This document shows, piece after piece, positions 6,874 through 14,038 of a stretch of 43,164 nt of DNA. The DNA is from an uncultured Bacteroidales bacterium (GTDB lineage: Bacteria; Bacteroidota; Bacteroidia; Bacteroidales; UBA932): positions 1 to 43,164 of the forward strand of contig CAMYAE010000017.1 of assembly GCA_947253655.1 (NCBI GenBank). The letters are read 5' to 3'. The position numbers and the translations under genes were made by a program. The notes beneath the pieces were generated by a model. The model was not told the DNA's origin. It saw nothing but the letters and a program-made list of their open reading frames with translations, and made no database searches. Within the stretch, counting starts at the first letter, position 1; every line of letters starts with the position of its first letter.

Positions 6874-6904
6874 CAAAAGTAGGGATAAATTTTTATCCCC
6901 GCAA
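6874..6904 (-). promoter_or_regulatory. Promoter and operator of the DUF4160/DUF2442 pair
   Basis: TTG (6902-6904), a 20-base spacer and TACTTTTG (6874-6881) form a near-consensus promoter on the minus strand. The spacer is almost wholly taken up by the palindrome GGGATAAATTTTTATCCC (6882-6899, 8-bp arms, 2-base centre). A protein bound there would block the promoter, as expected for autoregulation by the HTH protein. Confidence 0.75.
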
Positions 6905-6995
6905 AAGTATTTAAGAATTCTTTACCTGTAAGAAACTTTCCGTTAAAAAGCCGCTGGCCCGTCTACCTTTACAACGTGGATCAAACGACAGCGGC

Positions 6996-7769
6996 ATGGC
7001 ACTTTTCGGACTCAGATACTTTGCTCAGATGCACTCCAAGTACAAGAGCGGCTTCTGGTGCGTGGAGATCGCCCAGCACGACTACAGCTGCCCTGCGGAG
7101 GAGATGACATTCTCCGGTAGCTCCTCGCTGGAGAGCACGTGGGAGAACCGGGGTGATGAGTTCTTCGTGCCGCTGAAGGCATCGGAAGCCACCATCAACG
7201 TGATGTGCCACGATAACTTCCTCTTCATCGGCCTTTTCACCAGCGATCCGCTCAAGTGGCGAGACTCCATCTACCGCAATACCGTCCTCTATTGGCGTGG
7301 CTTCGTGGTGGCCGACCTCTACTCCGAGTCCTTTGCCTCGCCACCATACGAGGTGAACATCAAGGAGGTGGATGGCTTCAATCTGCTAAGCAACGTGCCG
7401 CTGCTCGACTCGGACTACACCCAGCTCTCCGGCAGGCGCAGCCTCTGGGACCTGCTCACTCGCTGCATAGACCTGTTAGAGCTGGACCTGAACATCTCCG
7501 ATTGGATGGACCTTTATGCTGACGGGATGAGCGAGAGCCTCTCACCCCGGCGTCAGGTCTATGTCGATATGGATCGTCTCTACTACGTGTACGAGGATCC
7601 TACCTACCGATATGCATTGGAGCTGTGTCTGTGTCCCTTTGCCGGACAGATCTTCCATGAACGCAGGCACAACAAGCAATTGCAACGACTCTGCGGAAAT
7701 TCTCACCCCAATCGTTGCTCTTCTATCTTGACATTACAATGGCCGGTTTTTGAAGATAGATGTTTTTGA
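6996..7769 (+). pseudogene. Phage virion (tail-type) protein, 3'-truncated
   Basis: The first about 220 residues (MALFGLRYFAQMHSKYKSGFW..., EEMTFSGSSSLESTWENRGD, FVPLKASEATINV, FIGLFTSDPLKWR, LYSESFASPPYEV, DGFNLLSNVPLLD) match a large structural protein seen in Bacteroidales prophages, recalled as a tail/virion component. After about base 7650 the sequence loses this character and soon meets a stop, with the crcB promoter directly behind. It is a 5' fragment of a longer gene, higher in GC than its surroundings, and left from a decayed prophage. Confidence 0.7.
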
Positions 7770-7779
7770 ATTATCTTTG
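7750..7779 (+). promoter_or_regulatory. crcB promoter
   Basis: TTG (7750-7752), a 19-base spacer and TATCTTTG (7772-7779) form a consensus-like Bacteroidetes promoter. Transcription should start near 7784, right at the 5' edge of the fluoride riboswitch. Confidence 0.85.
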
Positions 7780-7782
7780 CAA

Positions 7783-7830
7783 CGGCTATGGAATCAGCCA
7801 TTAACCGCGACTATGCTGATGATTCCTACA
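7783..7830 (+). promoter_or_regulatory. Fluoride riboswitch (crcB motif)
   Basis: The leader has the crcB-motif landmarks in order: GGCTATGG, a short loop, CCATTAACCGC, a closing stem and GCTGATGATTCCTACA. This closely follows the known aptamer pattern (GG-GATGG, CC-TTAAC, CCGC, GCTGATGA-CCTAC). It lies 14 bases upstream of the fluoride channel gene and starts at the predicted transcription start, so it should switch crcB on when fluoride is bound. Control at translation is likely, since the aptamer sits next to the start codon. Confidence 0.88.
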
Positions 7831-7843
7831 ATACGCAATTATA

Positions 7844-8194
7844 ATGTTAAAGAATTATCTCATTGTAGCTCTCGGAGGAGCCATTGGCTCAGTCTTGCGG
7901 TATGGTCTTAACAATGCGGTCAACCTGCACCCTAATCTCAATACCTTTTTTATCAACGTTGCAGGCTCTTTTCTGATCGGCCTTGTAATGGGTAAATGCG
8001 AGCCCGGAACATTCTCATTATTTGTGACGGTAGGAATATGCGGAGGTTTCACTACATTCTCCACTTTCTCCATGCAATCTGTTACTCTCTTGCAGCAAGG
8101 CAAATACGGACTCGCTGCAACATACATTACCGGTACTTTGCTGATTGGGATCCTTTTTGCCTTCCTTGGCTTTTATTTCGGGAAAAAGATATAA
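7844..8194 (+). CDS. crcB: Fluoride channel CrcB/Fluc
   Basis: This 116-residue membrane protein has four hydrophobic helices and the family motifs GGAIGSVLRYGL (residues 11-22), N-x-x-GSFLIG (near 38-48) and GICGGFTTFSTFSMQ (near 63-77). It is a fluoride-specific channel that works as a dual-topology dimer in the inner membrane and lowers cytoplasmic fluoride. It is alone behind its own promoter and fluoride riboswitch. Confidence 0.95.
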   Translation: MLKNYLIVALGGAIGSVLRYGLNNAVNLHPNLNTFFINVAGSFLIGLVMGKCEPGTFSLFVTVGICGGFTTFSTFSMQSVTLLQQGKYGLAATYITGTLLIGILFAFLGFYFGKKI

Positions 8195-8287
8195 TTATCC
8201 CGGCTCCTCTCTTCCGGCAGCCCACCTGGAGAACGGCTTTGCAGGATGCTTGTTTGTCATTGAGAATATTTATATTTGCAATTGATT

Positions 8288-8707
8288 ATGAATTATTCTT
8301 TGCAGATGAATAGGAAGTGGCTCTATATCATAGCAGCTCTTATCTGGGGAATTCCAGGAGCTATTTTGACAGTGAAAGGCATCAGAGCCTATTGTATCGT
8401 TCCGACCTCCAAGTTATGGTGGCTGCTGCTTATCACGCTTTCAGTGCTTGCAGGCTTTTTCTTCATGTTCAGTAAAATCGTAGTCAGATATTCAGGGATG
8501 ATAGCGGAATTGCCGGAGAGGACCTCTATGTGGCACACTTTTCCTCTGAGGGGTTGGGTGCTGATTGTCTTCATGATGTGCCTCGGTATGGGATTAAAGA
8601 TGATTCCTGCCCTGCCAATCGAATTAATCGCTTCTTTCTATTGCGGTATCGGGCCAATGCTAATCCTGTCTGCATGGAATTTCATAAAATATGGATATAT
8701 AACCTGA
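8288..8707 (+). CDS. Four-helix integral membrane protein
   Basis: About 139 residues with four predicted membrane helices and no recognised domain. A -7 box TATATTTG (8271-8278) with TTG 18 bases before it lies directly upstream, so transcription begins around 8284. ATG 8288 would give a leaderless message and ATG 8306 (MNRKWLYI) is the alternative start. It is followed at 13 bases by the methyltransferase gene and may be co-transcribed with it. Confidence 0.65.
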   Translation: MNYSLQMNRKWLYIIAALIWGIPGAILTVKGIRAYCIVPTSKLWWLLLITLSVLAGFFFMFSKIVVRYSGMIAELPERTSMWHTFPLRGWVLIVFMMCLGMGLKMIPALPIELIASFYCGIGPMLILSAWNFIKYGYIT

Positions 8708-8720
8708 AAACCCAATCAGA

Positions 8721-9323
8721 ATGTTCTGGGATAATGTTGCATGGATTTACGACCTTTTTGCCAACTTGTATAATAAAAAGGTAAATAAAGAATTGTGTCG
8801 GGTTGTTGCCGAATATATCAATGAAGGCGACAACGTGTTGGAATGTGCTTGTGGCACAGGGTTGCTGAGCTTACACATAGCATCAAAATGCGGTCACCTT
8901 ACTGCAACGGATTTTTCGGAGAATATGCTGAAAATTGCCGGTAAAAAGTGCTCTTCATTCAGGAATACAATCTTTGAAAAAGCCGATATCCTTAATCTGG
9001 GTTATCCGGACAACTCCTTTGACAAGGTTGTGGCCGGGAATGTCATTCACCTGCTGAACGAGCCGGTTTCCGCCCTGAAAGAACTTGTAAGGGTGTGCAA
9101 AAGCGGAGGCCGGATAATTATTCCCACTTATGTTGTCAAGGAAGGCAAAGGCAGGGCAAATGGTTTTGTGAAGGCAGTTGGCAAAGCCGGAGCCGATTTC
9201 AAACAGAGCTTTACCTTCTCGTCCTACCGTGATTTCTTTAAAGAAGCAGGATATGAACTCTCCGGAATGACCATGATTGCGGGGCGTGTTCCTTGTGCAG
9301 TAGCTGTCATTACAAAAGCGTAA
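8721..9323 (+). CDS. Class I SAM-dependent methyltransferase
   Basis: This 200-residue protein carries motif I VLECACGTGLLSL (about residues 39-51), an acidic motif II (TATDFSENML), DNSFDKVVAGNVIHLL and the post-motif RVCKSGGRIIIPTY, all typical of UbiE/Methyltransf_11-type enzymes. The substrate is unknown; a small-molecule or lipid target is most likely for the family. It follows the small membrane protein and ends at a strong terminator shared with the opposing tRNA operon. Confidence 0.85.
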   Translation: MFWDNVAWIYDLFANLYNKKVNKELCRVVAEYINEGDNVLECACGTGLLSLHIASKCGHLTATDFSENMLKIAGKKCSSFRNTIFEKADILNLGYPDNSFDKVVAGNVIHLLNEPVSALKELVRVCKSGGRIIIPTYVVKEGKGRANGFVKAVGKAGADFKQSFTFSSYRDFFKEAGYELSGMTMIAGRVPCAVAVITKA

Positions 9324-9370
9324 CCCGAACTTATTCTTTGCCCTTGGGTTTATTTTCTTTTGGATATATA

Positions 9371-9402
9371 AAAAAACAGGAATTGATTAATTCCTGTTTT
9401 TT
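9371..9402. terminator. Bidirectional intrinsic terminator
   Basis: CAGGAATT (9377-9384) pairs with AATTCCTG (9389-9396) around GATT, flanked by six A on the left and six T on the right. It ends the methyltransferase gene and, on the other strand, the tRNA-Gln/tRNA-Met transcript. Confidence 0.9.
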
Positions 9403-9410
9403 AGACTTTG

Positions 9411-9484
9411 TAGCGGGAATGGGGCATGATCCCATGACCTCCGGATTATGAATCCGACGCTCTAACCAGCTGAGCTACCCCGCC
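9411..9484 (-). tRNA. tRNA-Met (CAT anticodon), elongator type
   Basis: The 74-base cloverleaf folds fully: acceptor GGCGGGG/TCCCGCT with A73, D-arm GCTC/GAGC, anticodon loop TTCATAA on a 5-bp stem, and T-stem ATGGG/CCCAT. CCA is not encoded. The T-loop is ATCATGC instead of TTCRANY: T54 and A58 appear swapped to A54 and T58 (plus-strand 9424-9430). The anticodon could also be modified to lysidine for Ile, but the acceptor end fits elongator Met. It is the second tRNA of an operon starting at tRNA-Gln. Confidence 0.9.
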
Positions 9485-9522
9485 GTATTCGATTGTATAA
9501 GGGGCATATCCCTGTTATATAA
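9485..9522 (-). other. Spacer with partial repeat copy
   Basis: Between tRNA-Met and the first full 80-bp repeat lies a short stretch holding one extra partial copy of the repeat head (TAAGGGGCATATCCC). It suggests that the array has lost or begun to gain further units. Confidence 0.5.
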
Positions 9523-9762
9523 GGGGCATATCCCCTGCGACCCCTGCGGCCTTTGCGCCTTTCCGTTCCACTCGGCCCGGCCGGTCGTCTGATGACGACA
9601 TCGGGGCATATCCCCTGCGACCCCTGCGGCCTTTGCGCCTTTCCGTTCCACTCGGCCCGGCCGGTCGTCTGATGACGACATCGGGGCATATCCCCTGCGA
9701 CCCCTGCGACCTTTGCGCCTTTCCGTTCCACCCGGCCCGGCCGGTCGTCTGATGACGACATT
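9523..9762 (-). repeat. Three 80-bp tandem repeats inside a tRNA operon
   Basis: Units 9523-9602, 9603-9682 and 9683-9762 are each exactly 80 bases. The first two are identical and the third differs at three positions. Each unit holds GGGG-CATAT-CCCC and GTCGTC-TGAT-GACGAC hairpins and is much richer in GC than the flanks. The array fills the spacer between tRNA-Gln and tRNA-Met and would be transcribed with them. Because 80 is not a multiple of three, frames running through it are not coding. Confidence 0.95.
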
Positions 9763-9763
9763 G

Positions 9764-9834
9764 TTGAGATAGAAGGATTCGAACCCTCACTGACAGAGCC
9801 AGAATCTGTAGTGCTACCATTACACCATATCTCA
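9764..9834 (-). tRNA. tRNA-Gln (CTG anticodon)
   Basis: A 71-base cloverleaf: acceptor TGAGATA/TATCTCA with A73, short D-arm (GGTGTAATGGTAGCAC region), anticodon loop TTCTGGC giving CTG for CAG codons, and a normal T-loop TTCGAAT. CCA is not encoded. It is the first gene of the tRNA operon, directly behind the leader hairpin. Confidence 0.93.
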
Positions 9835-9840
9835 ATGTAA

Positions 9841-9873
9841 TCCGACTGCCTTAACCGTGGGTTTGCAATCGGA
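9841..9873 (-). other. Leader hairpin of the tRNA operon
   Basis: TCCGACTGC (9841-9849) and GCAATCGGA (9865-9873) pair over 9 bp with one wobble. The predicted transcription start lies at its edge, so it forms the 5' end of the precursor and may guide processing. Confidence 0.55.
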
Positions 9874-9876
9874 CTG

Positions 9877-9906
9877 CAAATGTACAATAGTTTTGACAAA
9901 CTGCAA
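9877..9906 (-). promoter_or_regulatory. Promoter of the tRNA-Gln/tRNA-Met operon
   Basis: On the minus strand TTG (9904-9906), a 19-base spacer and TACATTTG (9877-9884) match the Bacteroidetes promoter consensus closely. Confidence 0.8.
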
Positions 9907-10029
9907 AATGAATTTGTCAAAAACTCCGAAAATTTCACCAACAATAGGATAAACTCGCCACAAGCCGTGAAAATTGCGGCAATTAAGAGCTCTTCACCAC
10001 ATAATTTTTAACGGGAAATAAATTGATTT

Positions 10030-10037
10030 TAGTTTTG
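10030..10037 (+). promoter_or_regulatory. Possible -7 box for butyrate kinase
   Basis: TAGTTTTG fits TAnnTTTG and lies 77 bases before the preferred ATG; the -33 side is only T-rich. Bases 9907-10029 show nothing else. Confidence 0.35.
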
Positions 10038-10113
10038 TCATGCAAAACGTCCGGTAAAATTAAACGGAATAGACGGCTTAATGCCGGCCCGGAGGCAAAA
10101 TGACAAAAATATT

Positions 10114-11298
10114 ATGTACAGAAAAGGTAACATACTTGCTATCGATACAGGGTCTACAACAACCAAAGTCGGATATTTTTCCGGAGGAAGACTTTTATTC
10201 GAGGATAAAATTGCTCACTCGGCTGAGGATATAGCCGGCTACAAGTCAGTCTTGGAACAAGACGGGATGAGGAGAAAAGCGATAACCGATTTTCTTGACA
10301 AGATGAACATCAGACTTGAAGACTTGGATATAATCATGTCAAGGGGCGGCCTTATTACACCTGTGGTGTCCGGCGTCTATAATGTAAATGAAGAAATGAG
10401 GGAAGTCCTGCTCTCTTGCCGCTTTGGCACACATGCCTGCAACCTAAGCGCCGTCATTGCCGATGATCTTGCAAAAGAGGTAAATGAAATAAAGGCCAGA
10501 AAAGGAATCATGCCGAAATTCGGTGAATGCAAGGCCTACATTGCAGATCCGCCACTGTCAGATGAAATGCTGCCGGAGTGTCGTATAGGTGGGCTTCCTG
10601 AGTTTCCTCGCCAGCCTTGTTCCCATGCACTGAATTCCAAGGCCACGGTAAGGCATTATCTGAAAGAGCACGGAATCAGGAAAAATGATGTTACAATAAT
10701 TGTGGCCCATATCGGTGGTGGAGTGACGACTACGCTTCACAGAAACGGAAAGATAATCGACACTAACGACGGACTTGGAGGAGACGGGCCTATAACCCCC
10801 GAAAGGTCAGGTACTTGTCCGGCTTTTCCGCTTATTGAAATGTGCTTCAGCGGCAAATATACCGAGAGCGAGGTCAAAAAGAAAGTGGTGGGCAGAGGAG
10901 GTGCAGTCGCATATTTCGGCACCAATGACCTTGGAGAGGTAAGTCGTCGCGGGAGGGGCGGAGACCGTCAGTGCGAGTTGTTCATCAAGGCATTTTGTCT
11001 CAGTATCGCTAAATATATAGCTTCAATGGCGGCGACGGCCGAGGGAAAGGTGGACGCGATTATTATCACCGGAGGCGGAGCGTACAATGAAGAAGTTTGT
11101 CGTGCAATCGCTGCAAGGGTAAAATTTATAGCTCCTGTGGAAGTCTATCCCGGTGAGCACGAATTGGAAAGTCTGGCCGAGAACGGTTATAAAATTCTTG
11201 CAGGAGAGGCCGTTATCCATACATACAACAAAGACCGGCTTGTCGAGGACAGTAATGAGCCCGGCACAATTCGTCCTACAAGGCTTGTTCTCGCTTAA
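10114..11298 (+). CDS. buk: Butyrate kinase
   Basis: The start is taken at ATG 10114 (MYRKGNILAIDTGSTTTK), the usual place for the family; an in-frame ATG at 10081 would add 11 residues. The 394-residue ASKHA-fold kinase has the phosphate-1 loop AIDTGSTTTKVG, AHIGGGVTT, NDGLGGDGPITPERSG and IIITGGGAYNE motifs of butyrate/branched-chain acid kinases. It interconverts butyryl phosphate plus ADP and butyrate plus ATP in the cytoplasm. The usual partner phosphotransbutyrylase gene (ptb) is not next to it. Confidence 0.93.
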   Translation: MYRKGNILAIDTGSTTTKVGYFSGGRLLFEDKIAHSAEDIAGYKSVLEQDGMRRKAITDFLDKMNIRLEDLDIIMSRGGLITPVVSGVYNVNEEMREVLLSCRFGTHACNLSAVIADDLAKEVNEIKARKGIMPKFGECKAYIADPPLSDEMLPECRIGGLPEFPRQPCSHALNSKATVRHYLKEHGIRKNDVTIIVAHIGGGVTTTLHRNGKIIDTNDGLGGDGPITPERSGTCPAFPLIEMCFSGKYTESEVKKKVVGRGGAVAYFGTNDLGEVSRRGRGGDRQCELFIKAFCLSIAKYIASMAATAEGKVDAIIITGGGAYNEEVCRAIAARVKFIAPVEVYPGEHELESLAENGYKILAGEAVIHTYNKDRLVEDSNEPGTIRPTRLVLA

Positions 11299-11344
11299 CT
11301 GTAACGCATTTAATTCATAAACTACAGACAATCACCCTATTGGA

Positions 11345-11854
11345 TTATAAGGCTGATTCCCTGTAAAGCAGGGCGGTCGCCCAAACCTGGCACCCCTCGG
11401 ACCTGCCTACAAAGCCAAGCTGCTCGTTCGTGGTCGCTTTGATTGACACGCAGTCTGGCGAGACATTCATTATCTGTGACAGAATGCTTCTCATCTTGTC
11501 GGTATATGGGGCTACCTTCGGCTTCTGAAGAGCGATTGTAATGTCGGCATTGCCGATTTGCCAGCCTTTGGAATTGACTAATGACACAACTTTCTTCAAC
11601 AGGATTTTGCTGTCAATGTCTTTCCACTCATCGGACGTGTCGGGAAACAGATGTCCGATATCTCCGAGGGCGAGGGCACCAAGCAAGGCATCACATAGGG
11701 CATGGATTGCAACGTCACCGTCGGAATGTGCCACGAAGCCGTATCCGCAATCAAAACTTACCCCTCCAAGCCACATCGGCAGGCCGTTTGCAATGGCATG
11801 TACATCGTAGCCGTTGCCTATCCTGAACGGACAAATAGGTGTATTTTTTGTCAT
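11345..11854 (-). CDS. ispF: 2-C-methyl-D-erythritol 2,4-cyclodiphosphate synthase
   Basis: 169 residues, the family's normal length. It has RIGNGYDVHAI (metal ligands Asp and His near 16-18), AHSDGDVAIHAL (near 42-53), GDIGHLFPDT and TTNEQLGFVGRSEG at the C-terminus. It makes the cyclic diphosphate intermediate in the methylerythritol phosphate route to isoprenoids, using zinc in a trimer. It is convergent with buk. Its ATG is near 11854, with a short AT-rich divergent region to the mutL operon. Confidence 0.96.
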   Translation of the reverse strand: MTKNTPICPFRIGNGYDVHAIANGLPMWLGGVSFDCGYGFVAHSDGDVAIHALCDALLGALALGDIGHLFPDTSDEWKDIDSKILLKKVVSLVNSKGWQIGNADITIALQKPKVAPYTDKMRSILSQIMNVSPDCVSIKATTNEQLGFVGRSEGCQVWATALLYRESAL

Positions 11855-11891
11855 ATCGACTGTTCTTTCCGCAAAAATAAATAAAAAATGT

Positions 11892-11899
11892 TAAATTTG
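11892..11899 (+). promoter_or_regulatory. Likely -7 box of the mutL operon
   Basis: TAAATTTG lies 48 bases before the first gene of the seven-gene operon. No TTG is seen at the expected distance; the area is A-rich. Confidence 0.4.
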
Positions 11900-11946
11900 C
11901 TAAATGGCGGAATATGCCGGAATTAATTGTTTATCATAAATAAATT

Positions 11947-12234
11947 ATGGCACTTTTTAGTTGGTTCGGTGACAGTGGACATAGGGTTTTTAATTATAAA
12001 CCAAGATATTACGACCAGGAGAAGGAAGAGCTGAAAAAGATGTTCGGGGATGTGGACGGCTCCAACGACAAGAAAGACTATGTCCCCGGAGCCTATATCC
12101 ATGGGGCTTTCCGCGACGGGAACTATGCCAAAAGACGCGGCGGCAACAGGGCACAGACAATAATAGGACTGATCGGCCTCGGCCTTGTGCTGGTAATTCT
12201 GATATATATCACTAAATTTTACGGCCTGCTGTAA
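11947..12234 (+). CDS. Small membrane protein upstream of mutL
   Basis: 95 residues: a soluble tyrosine- and charge-rich N-terminal part (FNYKPRYYDQEKEELKKMFG) and one C-terminal membrane helix (about residues 72-92). The function is unknown. Its stop codon overlaps the mutL start (TAATG), so the two are translationally coupled, and it seems to be the first gene of the operon. Confidence 0.8.
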   Translation: MALFSWFGDSGHRVFNYKPRYYDQEKEELKKMFGDVDGSNDKKDYVPGAYIHGAFRDGNYAKRRGGNRAQTIIGLIGLGLVLVILIYITKFYGLL

Positions 12235-14036
12235 TGGATATAAGAATTCTGCCGAGCAATATAGCAAATATGATTGCTGCCGGGGAGGTCGTACAGAGGC
12301 CGTCTTCTGTGGTAAAGGAGTTGCTGGAGAATGCGGTGGATGCCGGTGCCGCTCAGATCACCGTTGTCATCACCGATGCCGGACGCACTCTGATTCAAGT
12401 AATTGACGACGGTATCGGCATGAATCCTGATGAGGCCGTGTTATGCTTCGAACGCCATGCTACATCTAAGATAAGGGAGGCTGAGGATTTGGAGGATATA
12501 CGGACTTTCGGATTTAGAGGAGAGGCCTTGGCGTCGATTGCAGCCGTTTCCGAAGTCACAATGAAGACAAGAAGGGAGGAAGATGAGATAGGCTGCCAGG
12601 TGGAATTTGCTGATTCCAAGCATCTTGCAACTCTTGAAACAGCCTGTCCCAAAGGGACGAATATAGCTGTAAGAAACATATTCTATAATATCCCGGCCAG
12701 GAGAAAATTTCTGAAATCGGATAATGTCGAATTCAGGCATATAGTCGAAGAATTTGTCAGAGTTGCTTTGACAAGACCCGATATAGCATTCACCATGAGC
12801 CATAACGGCAAAGACATTTATGTCCTGAGAGCAGCAAAATCCGTAAAATTCAGGATTCAGGACCTATTCGGCAATAATCTTGCCGGCAAATTGGTGGACA
12901 TCAAGGCTGAAACCACAGTCGCGAATATCGGAGGTTATATCGGCCGCCCCGATATGGCCACAAAGTCGCTCGGAAATCAGTTTTTCTTTGTAAACGGCAG
13001 ATATTTCAGGAGCCCATATATGCACAAGGCTGTCATGAGAGCCTACGAGGGGATGATTCCCGAAGGTGTCACTCCGCCTTATTTCATATATCTTGACGTG
13101 CCGTCCGGGACAATAGACGTCAATATACATCCGACCAAGACGGAAATAAAGTTTGAAGAAGATTCGGTAATATTCCAAATATTGTACGCCTGCGTCAAGG
13201 AGTCTTTGGGCAGGCATTCTTTCGGGGCAAGTATCGATTTCGATACGGACGGAGCACCTGAAATGCCGGTCTTCGGCTCCTCGTATAATGAGTTCAGGCC
13301 TGAGGTGTCACATCCAAAGGTGGATTTCGACCCCTCATTCAATCCTTTCGAACCTACCGGCCATTCGGGAAGTGCAACGCCGGAATCTCATCATTCACAA
13401 GGTTTTGCATATTCCGGCTATATTGACAAACGCGACGATTACGGGAAGCTCTTTGAAGAAAAGACCATTCCTATGTCATCGATAGTCATTCTGCAGGGGA
13501 AATATATTGTCACTCAAGTAAAGTCAGGCCTGCTGGTCGTGAATATAAAACGGGCAAAGGAAAGGATATTGTACGACAGGTTTTTAGAAGCTATTACTAC
13601 TAACGGTCATGTGTCGCAAACCGCTCTTTTCCCACTTCAGGTAGTTGTCGGAGTCGATAACAGGCTGGTTTTTGATGAGCATTCCGCCCTTCTTTCCTCA
13701 TTGGGCTTTGACATAACCCCATTCGGGAACGATACTATTGTCGTAAACGGGGTGCCGGAAGGCTTTTCTTTGGACAGCGACAAGGTGGAAGCCCTTATGG
13801 CCGACATCCTGCTCGCCCTTGACGACAATCACACCGCCCTTGCCGGAATGATAGAGTCGTCAATGGCTGAGAAATTCGCCCGTATAGTGTCCGAGAGCGG
13901 AGCTCCGATGACATCTCCGATTGAGGCACAAAGATTGATAGACAACCTGTTCGGCAGCAGTAATTCGGAGTTTACGAGTAGCGGGAACCGTATTATGAAT
14001 ATACTTTCTATGGACGAGATTGATAAGAAATTTTAG
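12234..14036 (+). CDS. mutL: DNA mismatch repair protein MutL
   Basis: 600 residues. The N-terminal GHKL ATPase is complete: ELLENAVDAGA (about 30-40), DDGIGM (about 58-63), FRGEALASIA (about 93-102) and the NPTK-type loop as VNIHPTKTEIKF (about 298-309). A variable linker follows, then the C-terminal dimerisation domain. Where endonuclease-type MutL proteins carry DQHA-x2-E-x4-E, this one reads NIKRAKERILYD (residues 437-448), so the metal motif is degenerate. It links mismatch recognition to downstream repair. Confidence 0.95.
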   Translation: MDIRILPSNIANMIAAGEVVQRPSSVVKELLENAVDAGAAQITVVITDAGRTLIQVIDDGIGMNPDEAVLCFERHATSKIREAEDLEDIRTFGFRGEALASIAAVSEVTMKTRREEDEIGCQVEFADSKHLATLETACPKGTNIAVRNIFYNIPARRKFLKSDNVEFRHIVEEFVRVALTRPDIAFTMSHNGKDIYVLRAAKSVKFRIQDLFGNNLAGKLVDIKAETTVANIGGYIGRPDMATKSLGNQFFFVNGRYFRSPYMHKAVMRAYEGMIPEGVTPPYFIYLDVPSGTIDVNIHPTKTEIKFEEDSVIFQILYACVKESLGRHSFGASIDFDTDGAPEMPVFGSSYNEFRPEVSHPKVDFDPSFNPFEPTGHSGSATPESHHSQGFAYSGYIDKRDDYGKLFEEKTIPMSSIVILQGKYIVTQVKSGLLVVNIKRAKERILYDRFLEAITTNGHVSQTALFPLQVVVGVDNRLVFDEHSALLSSLGFDITPFGNDTIVVNGVPEGFSLDSDKVEALMADILLALDDNHTALAGMIESSMAEKFARIVSESGAPMTSPIEAQRLIDNLFGSSNSEFTSSGNRIMNILSMDEIDKKF

Positions 14037-14038
14037 TT

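Noticed and set aside
7103..7522. Overlapping alternate frames in the virion-protein fragment
   Set aside because: They are high-GC shadow frames; only the MALFGLRYFAQM frame matches a known protein style.
9523..9762. CRISPR-like array
   Set aside because: The units are contiguous with no spacers and no cas genes are nearby.
9462..9944. Overlapping minus-strand ORFs through the 80-bp repeats
   Set aside because: The repeat unit is not a multiple of three, so the frames change in each unit, and the ORFs run across two tRNA genes.
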